Source: Przewalskia tangutica
Taxonomy: Eukaryota > Streptophyta > Magnoliopsida > Solanales > Solanaceae
Assembly (NCBI GenBank): GCA_029844215.1
Contig: CM056718.1
Span: 89,144,764-89,208,763 of the forward strand
Reading direction: 5' to 3'
DNA: 64,000 bases
Shown in pieces: positions 34,641 through 47,176 of the stretch (positions within the stretch are counted from its first letter, which is position 1; the number at the start of each line of letters is the position of its first letter). The notes beneath the pieces are model-generated. The model searched no databases. It was not told the origin of the DNA and worked only from the letters and a program-made list of their open reading frames with translations. A program made the position numbers and the translations under genes.

Positions 34641-35890
34641 CGCTTTCTAATCACACCTGCGCAGGCGCATACCAGCGGAAGGTGATGAACCACCATCGAT
34701 CCTGAAGGTGAGTCGTAACATCCGTGCTACCCTTGGTCGGACAAGCCTCGCAAATGGCCCCGTTGGCCGCAAAAATAGCAAGCCCCCGTGGCACCACGCC
34801 ACTCCCCCAAATGCGGTCTACCACATCGACCACACCGAGGTAGGGGTGACCGTGTCCGCCAACACCCTTACTTCCGCGAAACTCGAACCCCAGAGCCTCG
34901 ACCGCCCGAATACTCTGGATGCTCAAGGTTGTGGAGGACCACTGCACCGGGCGGAGGTACAAAACTAGTATGCTGCTGAGGCGGTCCGCCTCGAAAGTCA
35001 CCAAAGGACCCTGTTGTTCTGGCCCTCTTCTGCTGATCTTGGTCATTCCATCGACCTCTCCGTGCCTCACATCCCAGTGCATGAGCCTGCGTGCGGGCAA
35101 TGTCCATGCCCGACTGAAGAGCTACACTCGAACAAGCCTCTGTCAAGCAATCATCTAATCCGGTGATGTAGCGGTGCACTCTATCCTCCATGGTTGCCAC
35201 TAAAGCGGGGACATACCGAGCCAACGAGTCAAACTCCACGTTGTACTCCCGAATCAGACGCCTCTGCCTCAAAGATCACAAATCTGTCGTGCCTCCTCAT
35301 CTGCGGAGGCAAGAAGTGAATGAGGAATGCCTCTGAGAACTCGTCCCATACTGCTGGGAGCGCATGCTCTCTCCGGGACAACTCCCACGAAGCAAACCAT
35401 TCGACTGCGGTATCACGCAGCCGATGCGAACCTAAGACCACCGACTCGGTCTCAGAAGCCTTTATCACTCTCATGACCCGCTGTAACTGCCGGATGAACT
35501 CCGGATCATCCTCGGGCCTCGACCCATAAAACTCGCGGGCTACAACTCGTAAAGTCCCGTAGCCTCAAACTATCTCGCTCGGGGCGAACCATCGGTGCTA
35601 TTGGAACTGAATCTGCCGTGATCCTATCCTCATATCTGCCACGACTCGCCAAGAATCGGGCCATCTCCTTGTAACCCATCTCCTGCCTCTGCATCGGTGG
35701 ACTGGAGGCTCAGTATCGCGGTCTCAGCGGCCATTGCCGCGCTTCTAACCTCTCGCTGGGTGGCGGCGCTACAAAACCCGCCGTCAAGCACAACCTCGTA
35801 ATCGTCGCTGCGCGCTCGTATTCTCTCAGTATCTCACTAGCGCACTCGGCCGCTTGCCCTTCTGGGCTCACGGGTTGCCTTGCGAGGCAT
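34640..35890 (-). pseudogene. gag: gag remnant of E3
   Basis: The start is placed at 35890 (ATGCCT). Three overlapping open patches match the E2 gag in order: RLRDFTSCSP (35506-35694); MRVIKASETESVVLGSHRLR to FLIHFLPPQM (35229-35474); and REYNVEFDSLARYVPALVA, HRYITGLDDCL (34868-35272). A degenerate zinc-knuckle stretch (EACPTKG) lies near 34740. This is a different gag lineage from E2 (Thr and Cys changes throughout), and it ends without pol. Frame breaks are at CAG/CTG or G runs. Confidence 0.78.
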
Positions 35891-36077
35891 AAGCGGTAAA
35901 AACGAGATACGTCGAGGGTCCAACTTACAACACGCTTCTAAGGCACGATCTCGGAATGAGAAGAATGGAAACCAATCCTAAATGTCCTATAGCCTCCGAT
36001 TATAGATGTGGTGCACAACACACCGATAATCAAGACTCTACTAGACACGATGCCTAGACACTTTCCGAGGACTAAGC

Positions 36078-36088
36078 GCTCGATACCA
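36078..36088 (-). other. E3 primer-binding site (tRNA-iMet)
   Basis: TGGTATCGAGC on the minus strand next to the 5' LTR, with the same one-base loss at CAG as E1, E2 and E7. Confidence 0.8.
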
Positions 36089-36091
36089 CTT

Positions 36092-39000
36092 TGTCACACC
36101 CCGATCGGGCGTGGATCGTGCCTTACCCCGCACCCTAGTGATACATATATCGTAGAAAATCAGCGAACATAACACATGAGTCATGAAACAAGAGATATAA
36201 TAATAAACAAAGCAACCAAAACAGCTTTTCAAGATATACATAAAACACGAACAGTTTAATCCTTTTACAACCCCGCCACAACAGTTCTACTGCACTTAAG
36301 ATTTACAACACTATGACGGGACAGGGCCCCGCCATACCCCTGAATGTTCAAGAACCTACAACTCAGGGAACACATACCAAAAGATAAGTCTCCGGAGAAA
36401 CGGAGCTTCCCAATATGTCAATCGTGATCCTAAGAGCGAGGATCCACGGCCGACGATGTACCTCTACTGCGGCATGAACGCAGCCAAGGAGGTCGATAAC
36501 AGTACCAAGTATGTGAAATCAGAAATATCAGAAATGAAATCATACTAGTCTATATAAAGCAGGAGACATGTATGATAACCAAACTACAGTTCACAACATA
36601 AAAGCAGTCATGTCCAGTCAGGGACTCACGTCCTCAAGTCATCACTCAAATATAACTATGGGTCTCACGCCCACAACATCAATCATGTTCGCATCACGGC
36701 CGCGTGCCCCTAATTCTCGCCTGTAGACATGTCCATGATGCAACAATAATACCAATGCCCCATGGCCACATGCCCCCGGAATTCTACCTCGGTGTAGACA
36801 CGTCCATGTGACATCATCAACAATATACTGGGTGATCAACCCTGCCGCATGGCCACATGCCCCCGGAATTCTACCTCGGTGTAGACATGTCTATGTAACA
36901 TTGACAACAAGACAGTAATTAAAATGGAAACATACCCGTGGAATTCTCCACATCGCCAAAGACGCCCAAGTAAGTTCTCAACAAGTCAACCTACTTCATC
37001 GAGAGACGCCAGAATACGTAAATACAACACTTGTACAACAAAGGCTATCATCACAAGCATAGGCAAGTTTCACACAACTCAAAGTACTTTCACATAAGTC
37101 ACACCACCCGTAGTATAAAAATCGTGACTATCTTTTTAAGTAAACAAGACACTTCCCCTTTTGTAAAATCAAGTAACAACATTATTTTCCAAACGTTCAA
37201 GTTTGCCTAATTTCAAATGCTCAAGTCACTTATTTTAGAAAGGTTTCATAATTCATAGTCTTAATCTCTTTTAAAACAATTGAGTAACATATGTCATAAA
37301 TGTGAGTAGTTTATTCTTGTTTATAACGATCTTATTACAATGCCTATGATCTAGAAAATGTAATATCATTTTGTCTCATCTTAGCTTCTATGCGGATGGA
37401 GGTTTCTACCGGTTTTAATACAACACATCATTATTCAATACATTTTCCTTTATTAACGCTGCAGTTGGTCCTGCCGATACACATTCTCGATTCCCAAATC
37501 AAGAAACATTATCCCTTTAAAAACCAAGTACTCATTACTCACGAATGAGGTTTCACACAACATCCACATTAAAACAAATAAGTTAAGTCTCTTATCTTAT
37601 CAGATCAAGTCTTTTAACTTCTACCATCAGTAAACCATTTTCTTACCTACATAAAGCTGTTATAACCAACTTCCCATAAAGCCGTTATAACACTTTATGT
37701 TTAAACCAAACAAATACACTTAGTACCTGTACGTCCACCGTACTACATAGTTACACACATATCATGCTAGAACAGATAGGAAGAGGTTCACATACCTCGC
37801 GAGTATCGATGATAAGCAAAATGCTCCAAGTACTACACCCTTGCTAGCCCGCTCCCCTCCGCACGTAGCATACGCTACTCTTAGGACTTTCACCTACAAA
37901 GGTCACACACGTCTATTAACTTCAAAACACAAGGTTCCATTTCTACGTAAAATTCGGCGACTCTCCCGCAACAGCGTAAATCTCCTCCTCTATCGAGGCC
38001 GCCACCAAGCCAACCAGGGGTTTACATCGTCTAACCTGGCGTGTACCATTCTACTACACAACAATGCTACACAAGTATATCGTAATACACCCCATGTAAT
38101 TACTGATTCGATTCTTCTTTAAATTCAGCTTAAGTCAAAAGACATTGCACAGACAAATAATGTTGATTCTATATATAGTATACCTCAACTATATATTCCT
38201 ACTATATGTAATCTCCAATTACAATAAGGGACAAGAATATTTACCTCGACAAGCCCAAAATTATCCAAGTTATAATGTCGATCCCGAGCAAGGTTTAGCT
38301 CCTACTCCGCGCTCCAATCCGCTCCAAACAACCCTTAGAAGTTCTAACTAACTTCTACTCAAATACTTCAACCAACTATGAAGATTTCCTTAGGGTTTCG
38401 GTTTGAGACTAAAAGGACAAAAGGTAGTATTTCCGGGCTCTACGTATAGAGGTAACTTTTGGAATACAACAAGGTAAAGGCTAAGGTATTTTGGGCATTA
38501 TAACAATACTCGGAGAGTATTTCTACCAAGAGGGGGGGTGTATTATACGAAACAACTAGGCTAGGGGTACCCCACTGGCTAGCACCACAGGGGAGGAGGC
38601 TCTCGCCACAAGGCCACCTGGCGGGGAGGGGAAGGCTTAGGACGAGAACACACTCAAAGGGAGGGAGAGGAACTCAAGACTTGGAAGATTTTTGGATGAA
38701 GAAGTCTTCTGCTTAGGGGTATTTATAGCAAAACCAAAGGCCAACCAATGGCCAAGATCAAGCCATGTGCAAGGCAAGTGTAAGGCCAAGATCAAGCCAA
38801 GTGCACCCTAGTCCCTACTCCACAAAACAAGCCACAAAACATTGCACAAAACATTGCACAAAACAATGCCACAACAAGGCACCAATCGGCCAAGGCCAAA
38901 CCGCCCTAAGCGTCCACTGGCGTGACAAGTGTCACCCTCTTGTTGGCCCAAAATGTTCCGCTCGGAAAAATCCGCAAAAATACAAAACGACATAGCCGGT

Positions 39001-39426
39001 ATTTTCCTTCGCAAGTTACGCAAACGTTTCGTCGAAAACGACTCTAACCGTGTTGTGCACAAAGGTAACCGCCAAGCCACCTAGGCGGGGTGACACGTGT
39101 CACCCACCTATCGCCCTCATAAAACGTCTTCCAAAAATATCCACAATGGCGAAAATCTCAAAACAAAGTGGGCCCCACAAAACCAGAATTTCTCCTGGGC
39201 CCCACGTGACCATTTCCGAAAATAAAATCTCAAAATCCTAATATAATTTAAGAAGCCCATATTCCAAATCTGGGAACCCAATTCCCATCAACGAACATTT
39301 TTCTTTACAAAAACCGGAAACTTTTTTCCGTGGAAAAAAAATCACCTCTTTCTTCCTTTCCAATTTTCTGTCGTGCTCTCGTACGTACGTCCTCGCATAC
39401 ATACCCTGAGAATACGGGGTATAACA
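36092..39426 (-). repeat. E3 5' LTR
   Basis: Starts TGTCACACCCCG and ends GGGGTATAACA; TTAGC follows. TATA (minus strand) at 38720-38727; palindromic module near 37668-37700; 85-90-bp repeat at 36670-36895. Confidence 0.9.
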
Positions 39427-39992
39427 TTAGCGGCCTAGAAAAGACCAGTTACGTTATATCTATTTTGCTCTTGTTTATGATGTGGCACTATGTGCAGTTA
39501 AATTGGTTATTCGTACGTATTTGTAATTGGTTTTAAAATGTTATGATTTGATTTCAGTACTTTACAGTTTCACATATTTGGTACCTGTTGTACTAACCTC
39601 CTTCGGGGGGCTGCGTTCATGCCGCAGGTAGAGGTACACCAGTCGTCGATCCTCGCTCATAGGATCACAGTTCAACGTTTTGGGAAGCTCCGTTTCTCCG
39701 GAGGCTTATCTTTGGTATAGTCCCCTGTTGTTGTAGGTACTTACATTCAGGGGTATGGCGGGGCCCTGTCCCGTCGTTGTTGTTATAACATTCTTAGAGG
39801 TATGTAGTAATCGCCAAGGCGAGTTTGTAAAAGGGATGAATCGTCGGTTCAAGTTTTATTTATATATTCAGAAAGGTAACCGTTTTGGTTAGCCTGTTTT
39901 CTTATTTCATTATTGTATATCTTGTTTCATGTGTATGTTTTTATTTCCGCTGATTTTCTCTGATGTTGTATCCCCGGGGTCGGGTCGTGACA
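39427..39992 (+). mobile_element. E4 5' LTR, second part
   Basis: Resumes the LTR split by E3: GGCCTAGAAAAGACC, the ACTATGTGCAGTTAAATTGG block, CTTCGGGGGGCTGCGTTCAT, GGGGCCCTGTCCCG, ending GGGTCGTGACA. The primer site follows at once, so this is a 5' LTR. Bases here keep CTG and CAG, unlike most minus-strand copies. Confidence 0.87.
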
Positions 39993-39996
39993 AAAG

Positions 39997-40008
39997 TGGT
40001 ATCAGAGC
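39997..40008 (+). other. E4 primer-binding site (tRNA-iMet), intact
   Basis: TGGTATCAGAGC, a perfect 12-base match to the complement of the 3' end of plant initiator-Met tRNA, four bases after the LTR. Confidence 0.9.
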
Positions 40009-40196
40009 AGTTAATCCTCGGAAAGTGTCTACAGACCGTATCTAGTAGAGTCTTGATTATCGGTGTGTTGTGCACCACACCTATAATCAGGAGGCTGCAG
40101 GATATTTAGGATTGGTTTCCATTCTTCTCACTCTGAGATCGTGCCTTAGAGTTGTGTTATAAATTGGACTCCTACGCGTATTCGTTTGTGCTAGTT

Positions 40197-41580
40197 ATGC
40201 CTCACGCAGTGCAACCAGTGGCCCGATGGGCAAGGCAATGGAGGAGCTACGAGTAGAACACGGAGGGTTACGAGGGCACAGGCCTGGTCATTACCTGAGA
40301 TAGTGCTTCATTCGGGGAGTTCGGCGACGCCGCTAGCCCCATGAGAGTTTAAAGCGGCGGTAGCTACGAGACCACGATACACGAGTCTTGGCCCACGGCC
40401 AGAACAAAGGATATGAGTTACAAGGAGATGGCGATTACTAGCTAGTCCGTGGCCGGGAATGAGGACGACGGAGCCGGTGGTTCCGGCAGCATGAGTTCAC
40501 CCTAGATCCGATAGTTTTGAGACTTCGGGACTTCTTGAGTCTGATCCACCCGAGTCCTATGGATTGAGGATCGAGGAAGATCATCGTGAGTTTATTCGAC
40601 GATTGCGGATCATGAAAGTGATCAAGACCTCGAGGCATTTCTTACACACTTCTTGCCCTCGCAGATGGCGAGAGCTTCGGCGGATAGATTTATGAGGTTG
40701 AGGCGAAGGCGGGCGGTTCGGGAGTACAGATAGAGTTTGACTTATTGGCTCGTTATGCCCCCGCGTTAGTGGCGCATACGGAGGATAGAGTGCACCGATA
40801 TGTCACGTGACATGACGATTATCTAGCAGAGTTGTACAAGAGTAGCTCTTCGGACATGGACATTGCCCGCTGACAGCTTACGCCGCAAAGAACCGAGGAA
40901 CGTGGAGATCGACGGATTAACCAAGATCAGCGAAGAGGCCGCAATGCAGGTCCTTTGGTAACTTTCGAGGCGCACCTTCTCGCCAGCAGATCGGTTATGC
41001 GCCTCCGCCAAGATCTGAGTGGTCCTCCACGGACTTCGTGACGTTCGGGTATTTAGGAGTTGGTCGAACTCTAGGGTTTCGGTTCACGATTTTCATAGGT
41101 TCTAGCCACGATTGATTTCCCTCAGTGTTCACTATGTGGTAGACGTCATCCCGAGGAAATGTCGTCTTTCTTACTAATGTTTGTTTTACCAGTGGCCGTC
41201 AGGGCCATGTGAGGAGAGAATGTCCTAGTAGGAGGGATACATGTGGGATGACTTAGCCTACCAGGTCAGTTGCAGATTCAGTGGATCGGAGAGGAAGGGG
41301 TGTTAGCTGAGGGCCACCCCACCCTGTATGGTCGTTGTGGTAGGGGTTCTTATGGGGAGTGTCGTACTACTTAGATAGCTTGTTAGGCTTGCGGCCAGCA
41401 GGGCCATTTTGCGAGAAATTGTCCGAACAGAGGTGGCGCGGATGTTACGACTCAGCCTTCGGGATCAGTGGCTGGTTCATCTCACCTTCTATAGTTATGC
41501 GCCCAGCAGAGCAGGATTTGATTAGAGCGACAAAGAGAAAGTGAGGCAGTAGTACAGAGATATCTTCAGCCTTAAGAGAC
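40197..41580 (+). pseudogene. gag: gag remnant of E4
   Basis: The start is placed at ATGCCT (40197). Short frames match gag in order: an FSCSPESYG-like stretch near 40530, FLTHFLPSQM near 40640, EFDLLARYAP near 40735, HRYVT near 40800, and zinc-knuckle words (GHFARNCP-like, about 41400-41430). The frame breaks every 50-150 bp. Some breaks are large, so real decay is likely on top of sequence errors. E4 may be the oldest gag copy in the window. Confidence 0.65.
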
Positions 41581-41589
41581 TTGTTTAGG

Positions 41590-42060
41590 TCATTATGGTA
41601 GATACATGTGGAGTGCTATGTTCGGTTAGCATTGTGTAAGTTGTGATTAGAAAACATGGGTAGTTGAAAAGGGTAAGTCTGGGGACGAGAAAATGGGGAG
41701 CCTTAGAATTTATAATAGTTGGGACCTTAGATGCAAGGCCATCTTGAGTAAGGATTGTACGTTTGATCGTTGTCAGGGTGCATAGTATACGTGGTGTATT
41801 TATGTGATAATTCCATGGGTAATGGGAGATAGAAGTGGTAGCTTTCATGACGTGAATTAGTAAGATTGTTCCGGACTGGGAACGAGAGTTTAATACGAAG
41901 TGGGTCGGGTTGAGGCCATATCGCGAGTCAACCCACAACCCAGAATGTGGTGGGGTCAGTTTGAGGTGGTCCCGCTAGATCATAGGGTCACGAGGGTGTT
42001 AAGCCCAAGTTTAGGTAACTATCGTACGATTTTGTGAATGCGTTCGACCAGTAGTAGGGC
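41590..42060 (+). other. Conserved non-pol segment, E4 copy
   Basis: Sense-strand copy of the block found in E1, E3, E5 and E7. A stretch at about 41940-41990 reads open as FEVVPLDHRVTRVLSPSL, with similar readings in E7 and partly in E5. No known domain is recognised. Confidence 0.55.
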
Positions 42061-42104
42061 CGATGGGGTCAACCCATCTTGTCTTTCAGTCAGGGTTGTT
42101 TACT

Positions 42105-42190
42105 CGGCGGAGGGTTATGCGAGATGTTGTATATCAGGGAGGATGTAAGGCTGCACGGGGTTCCTACTTTTTATGACAGGCAGTGGAGAT
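42105..42190 (+). pseudogene. pol: Integrase fragment in E4
   Basis: The sense strand matches the integrase core of E2 around YSAEDYARLYI and RLHGVP, with small indels. It is short and cut off near 42190-42240, where the inverted LTR of E5 begins. Confidence 0.6.
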
Positions 42191-42249
42191 ATCCATATAA
42201 AACCGTTAGGAACCTTGGGTTAAAGTATGGTGAATTATGAACCACAAAC

Positions 42250-42858
42250 GAAAAAAAAATCTTGGAAAGTGGCTCAAAGCCGAGAGCACCAATCTCCCTC
42301 TCTCAAGTTTCTCAAATTTTTCTAAGTGTTTGAATGATCTAGTCTTGCACTAGTAGTAGTATTATATAAGGAAACCAATGGCTAGGATTAAAACATATGG
42401 ATGGCTAAGATGTGGTCAAGAATATCAAGCTCACTTTTTCCTTTGACTTGGTCCATTTTATCAAGCCAATTTGGCTAGTCTTTAAGGGTTATTTTCGTCC
42501 AAGATGGCAATGTGGAGGGTGACACGTGTCGCCCTCCCATTGGTCCATAACATTTCATTTTCCGAAATTTCCATAATTGGTCAAAATATCGGAAACCTCG
42601 TGGGCCCCACAAAAACGTAAAATTTCTCGGGTGGGCCCCACGTATCCAACTCTGTAAATAAACTTCCATAATCCCGATAAATCCTACTAGTCTCAAATAT
42701 CAAATTCGGGAACTCAATTCTCATTAACGAACAATTTTCCTTCCCGAGGTTCGGAAGATTTTTCCTTGGAAAACAATTCTTTCTTTCGTTCAAATTTTTA
42801 AGTCTTGTTTCCTTACGTACATTCTTATATACTCGTCCTGGAATTACGGGGTGTAACA
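42250..42858 (-). mobile_element. E5 3' LTR, truncated
   Basis: Only the U3 side of a minus-strand LTR: it ends GGGGTGTAACA at 42858 and has a TATATAA box at 42363-42369 (minus strand reads TTATATA). The rest of the LTR is missing; E4 internal DNA lies directly to the left in inverted orientation. The left boundary is approximate. Confidence 0.65.
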
Positions 42859-44226
42859 TTCTTCCCCTCTTAGAAACATTCGTCCCCGAATGTTCTTTCG
42901 GAGCTCCATCTAAACATTTCTCGGTATAGTCTCATAAAACTACACTTAATGAAACCTAATTATGCCACATATGGCCCTAATACATCGCACATGCATATCC
43001 ATCCATCATAAGACAAACGAAGAATCAAATCCAAAGTGTGCATCATCACTATTTACTCCCATTCATGGCCAAAAGGATTCTCTTTTCGTACTTTCCTTTA
43101 GTCATAACTATAAGCACTTCAATTCTTTCAACCATTGTTCCCTCCTTTTCTTGCTTATCGTATTCTTCTCGTACTTCTAAACTTATTCTAGCATACGTAC
43201 ATAATCTCAATCATCGCTTCTGTTTTTTTTCCTTGGAGTTACTATATCCAACTTGGTCATCATTTTTTTTTCTCTCGACCCGGTTCCGGTGGAACGCGTC
43301 CACGAACTCGTACAACGACTAACTAAACTTGAGCCTTACACCCTCGTGACCCTATCACATAGCGGGACTACCTCCAACCGACTTATTCTATTCCGGCCAC
43401 GTTGACCCGCAATGACCCATAACCCGATCCATTATCGCACTTAATTCTCATTCTCGATGCGAAATAAATTTTCTTGCCCGAGAAGGCCTCAGACATCTAA
43501 GGTCTCAGTGGTCATCAATATTCTACAGTTCACAATTATTCTATGTCCTCAGCCTACATTATCAGTCCCCACATACAGGAAATGTAGCTTCTTAATATCT
43601 CATAATCACGTTGTCTCACTCACAACAACTCTAATTGCTCCATACCATTATTATTCACATAATCACTTAAGCGTACAACACAGCTTAATCTAACAACATG
43701 GTATGTTATCCAATCAATAAAGCATGATCTCTTTTAAGAGTTTATTACAATCTCAGACAGTTCATTACCTTCTGACCATTCCAAATCAGTACATAAATAA
43801 AGCCTAGGTGTGGGTTCAATAAACTGTTTCACACCTTCCAAGTAATTACTAAGGCTTAATCGACTCCTGCTAAACCATAATCATTCCAGGTAACATACAT
43901 ACGGCTCCAAATAAATACATTCATACAGATATACTTCCTCAATATACCTACTATACGATAATTTACCAACCTGGATACGCAATCCATATAATCCTTTCTG
44001 GGCCACCGTTGTCTTTCTCATACCGCAATCACACAATAGCTAGGAAAGACCATCCTAACAACACAGCTCTATCGCACGACCTTAGAGTAAGAAGAATGGA
44101 AACCAATCCTAAGATGTCCTGCAGCCTCCTGGTTATAGATGTGGTGCACAACACACCGATAACCAAGACTTTACTAGACACGGTCTGTAGACACTTTCCA
44201 AGGACTAACTGCTCTGATACCACTTT
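42859..44226 (-). mobile_element. E5 internal region, no gag
   Basis: 1.4 kb between polypurine tract (AAGAGGGGAAGAA, 42859-42871) and primer site. The conserved segment is at about 43280-43760. No gag or pol could be recognised in the remaining DNA, so this would be a gag-less derivative. Confidence 0.6.
44211..44222 (-). other. E5 primer-binding site (tRNA-iMet), intact
   Basis: TGGTATCAGAGC on the minus strand, a perfect match, four bases from the LTR. Confidence 0.88.
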
Positions 44227-44749
44227 TGTCACGACCCGATCATGATCGGTGCCCTACCTGGGCACCCTTAGAGGTAAACATCAGAGAAAATCAGCGGAAC
44301 ATACATGGAACTCATAACGTACATTAAACAGAAAATAAACAACAGACTAGCCGATAAGGCTACCTCCTGGACATACATATATATATATATATATAACCAA
44401 ACGAAGTTACATCCTTCTTCTTTACAAACCGACCCACAAGATATGACTACAGACCTCTAAGAATTTTTTTGACATAACTACTGTGACGGGACAAGGCCCC
44501 ATCGTACCTCTGAATATACCTATCCATAATGACCACCTCCAGAACATTGGAGCTATCCCAAAATGTTGAACAACGATACTAAGCTCACGGATCCACAACT
44601 GTGTACCTAGACCTGCGGACATGAACGCAACCCCCCGAAGGGGGTCAGTACAATAAGGTACCAAGTATGTAAACAAGAAGTACAGTAAGCAAGATCATAA
44701 CTGTACACAAGAATGATAGGGCAAGTATGAAAAGCAAATATCGATCTCA
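44227..44749 (-). mobile_element. E5 5' LTR, first part
   Basis: Begins TGTCACGACCCG and is cut by E6 near 44750. It resumes at 63416. It keeps AACATCAGAGAAAATCAGCGG, where most other LTRs read ATCGAGAAAATC. Confidence 0.7.
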
Positions 44750-47163
44750 TCACGACATTCGCCCGGTTCGTGATCGTGCCTTACCGGCACCCAAGTAGTC
44801 ATACATCAGAGTAATCAGCGGAAATATAAAACAAGACATGAAACAGTTTATAAAATAAGACACAGTTTATGTGAGAAAACATCGCCTTTCGGCATATATA
44901 TATATAAACATGGTTTAGCGATACATCCGACAATCGCATAAACATGACCATGCACTTAAGGAAATATACAACTATGGCGACAGTGGCCCGCCATACCTCG
45001 ATCAGACAAAACTATCTACAACAGGAGATCATACCAAAGTAGAGCCTCCGGAAAGATGGAGCTCCCGACACCAACGTAGATCCTAAGAATGTGGATCTAG
45101 CACTGCTGCCCTTACTGCAGATGAACGCAGCTCAAGGAGGTCAGTACAACAGGTACTAAGTATATGAAACTGTAAAATAGTTAAATGAAACATATCATTT
45201 TAAAAACAGTTTTGCAAGTATGTATGAAACAACTAAGGAAACCGCACATAGTGCCACATCACAAACAAGAGCGTGATAGGTAGATCAGAATGTGTCTTTT
45301 CTAGGCCGCGAATGATCGAGCAGGCCAATTGCGTAGTATCACCATGCAAGCCTAATCTCGACTCGTAGTCCGCATAGGCCAATCACATAGGCCCGCATAG
45401 GTACATAACCCCGCGTCGAGGGTAGCTACTCTAAGCATCGCCCCGACTCGTCGTCCGCATGGCCACATGATCGCGTGAGGTATAACCCCGCACACTAACT
45501 CGAACTCCCGTAGCTCGCATAGGTCCTTGACCCGCATGAGGTATTCTCGAATCATGGTCCTGCATCACCGAGTATACCCCGCGTCGGAGGCGCCTTAACC
45601 CCTGTATGTCAAGAGGTGAGTGATGCTACACTAACCTAATAACATCGTTAAACAACATAAGCACAACAAGAATACTTTTTCACAAACGTTACAAGACACT
45701 AACACACATAGCATCATATCATGTCTACTTATCAAACCATCTTATTATTCTTTTCACAATTCAATATAAGGTTGTTATAAACACATAGGCAAACTGTTTC
45801 TTTTATCAATCTTAAGTGGTTATACTTAACTTCCCATAAGGCTAGTATAACTCTTAAGCTTCGCTTAAAAACCAATTAGTTCTCTTCATAAAAATGATTC
45901 AAAGATTCTTTTGAAATGCTTTCAGATCTTTATTATTCAAAGCTTAAGCCAGGCATTCAGTAAGTGTTATTCGAGCTTAAGCCGAGGCATTCCGTAAGTG
46001 TTATTCGAGCTTAAGCGTGAGGCATTGCCAGTAGTTATATATATTGTAAAATATCATGCTTTAGGAAGAATCACATACCTTCTCAATGAAAACCACCGCC
46101 AAGTGAATATGTCGCGCAGAGAGTCACCTATAATAGTCACAGATATCTATCAAAGACTACTCAAGGTCATTCTAAACAGAGGGTTCACAATTTACGGAAA
46201 GTCGGGCAGCACTTCCTACCGGTGAGCTATAAAAGTCTACTGTGAAAACAATCCTATGTAAGTACAGTTGGTTATTCTTCTTTTAAACCCTTCTACTGTG
46301 GTAACAGTTCAATTCTATTCTGCAATATTCTTCTAAGTATTTATACTTATTCTTATACTACAACAGTATATATTCTCTAATTCAAAAGAGGGTTAGGATT
46401 AGTTACCTCGGTAAGCCCAATAATATCCTAGAAAAGTCGCTACCGAGCAAGGTTTTGCTCCTAAGTTGTATGCTCGAGGAAACCTTAGAAGTTCTTCACA
46501 ACTTCTACTAAGTACTAAGGTATTTGGGCTGAGGTATTTTGGGCATTATAACAATACAAGAAGGCAACTTTTCTACCAAGGGAGGGGTAGGTTTGGCTAG
46601 GCTGGGGCCTCGCCAAACTACTAGGCTAGAGGGGGTGTATTCGCCAAGGGCCTTCACAAGGAGGGGAGGTGTTGGACTAAAAGGCTACAAGGAGAGGAGA
46701 GGATTTTCAAGACTTGAAAGATTTGTGGATGAAGAACTCTTCATCTCTAAGGGGGTATTTATAGGTCAAGAAGTGGCCAACCAATGGCCAAGATTAAGAC
46801 AAGTGCAAGGCAAGTGTAGGGTGAGGATTAACTATACACAAATATCCTACCAACTCCTTGACTTGTGCACAAGGCACAAAAAACGTGTTCACCATAGCCA
46901 AATCGTCCAAATGGACGATTTCAAGTCCATCAATCGGAGGTGACAAGTGTCGCCTCCCGTTGGTCCAAAATGTTTCGCCTCTCTAAAAATCCGCAAAAAT
47001 TAGAAATGGCATAGCCGAATTTACCCCTACGAAAGTCGTGGAAACGCTTCGCCGGAAAACTATTCGCTTTGTGAGTTGTGCCCAAAAAAACGCTTTGCCT
47101 AAACTTTAAGGCTAGATTTTTATGCGTATTCCCTTACGCATATACCGGAAATACGGTATAACA
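44750..47163 (-). repeat. E6 3' LTR
   Basis: TATA (minus strand) at 46756-46763; palindromic module at 45819-45851; CTTAAG repeat at 45938-46025; CGCATAG-type repeats at 45350-45600. It differs from 60932-63415 mostly at CTG/CAG and in G runs. Confidence 0.9.
46756..46763 (-). promoter_or_regulatory. TATA box of E6 3' LTR
   Basis: TATAAATA on the minus strand; the 5' LTR counterpart is at 63002-63009. Confidence 0.7.
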
Positions 47164-47176
47164 TTCTCCCCTCCTT
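47164..47176 (-). other. E6 polypurine tract
   Basis: AAGGAGGGGAGAA (minus strand) abutting the 3' LTR. Confidence 0.86.

Larger units (their letters stand above)
30539..39426 (-). mobile_element. E3: complete non-autonomous Tekay-like element nested in E4
   Basis: LTRs of 3.33 kb (30539-33867 and 36092-39426) bracket a 2.2-kb internal region with polypurine tract, conserved segment, gag remnant and primer site. There is no protease, reverse transcriptase or integrase. Same architecture as E1 and E7, but with a different LTR minisatellite. Confidence 0.9.

Noticed and set aside
39997..40008. tRNA gene
   Set aside because: Only the 12-base complement of the tRNA 3' end is present, at the primer-site position; no cloverleaf follows.
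46539..46943. Plus-strand open frame of 134 codons in E6 LTR
   Set aside because: It is antisense to the LTR leader and promoter, and broken in the other LTR at 62757-63180.
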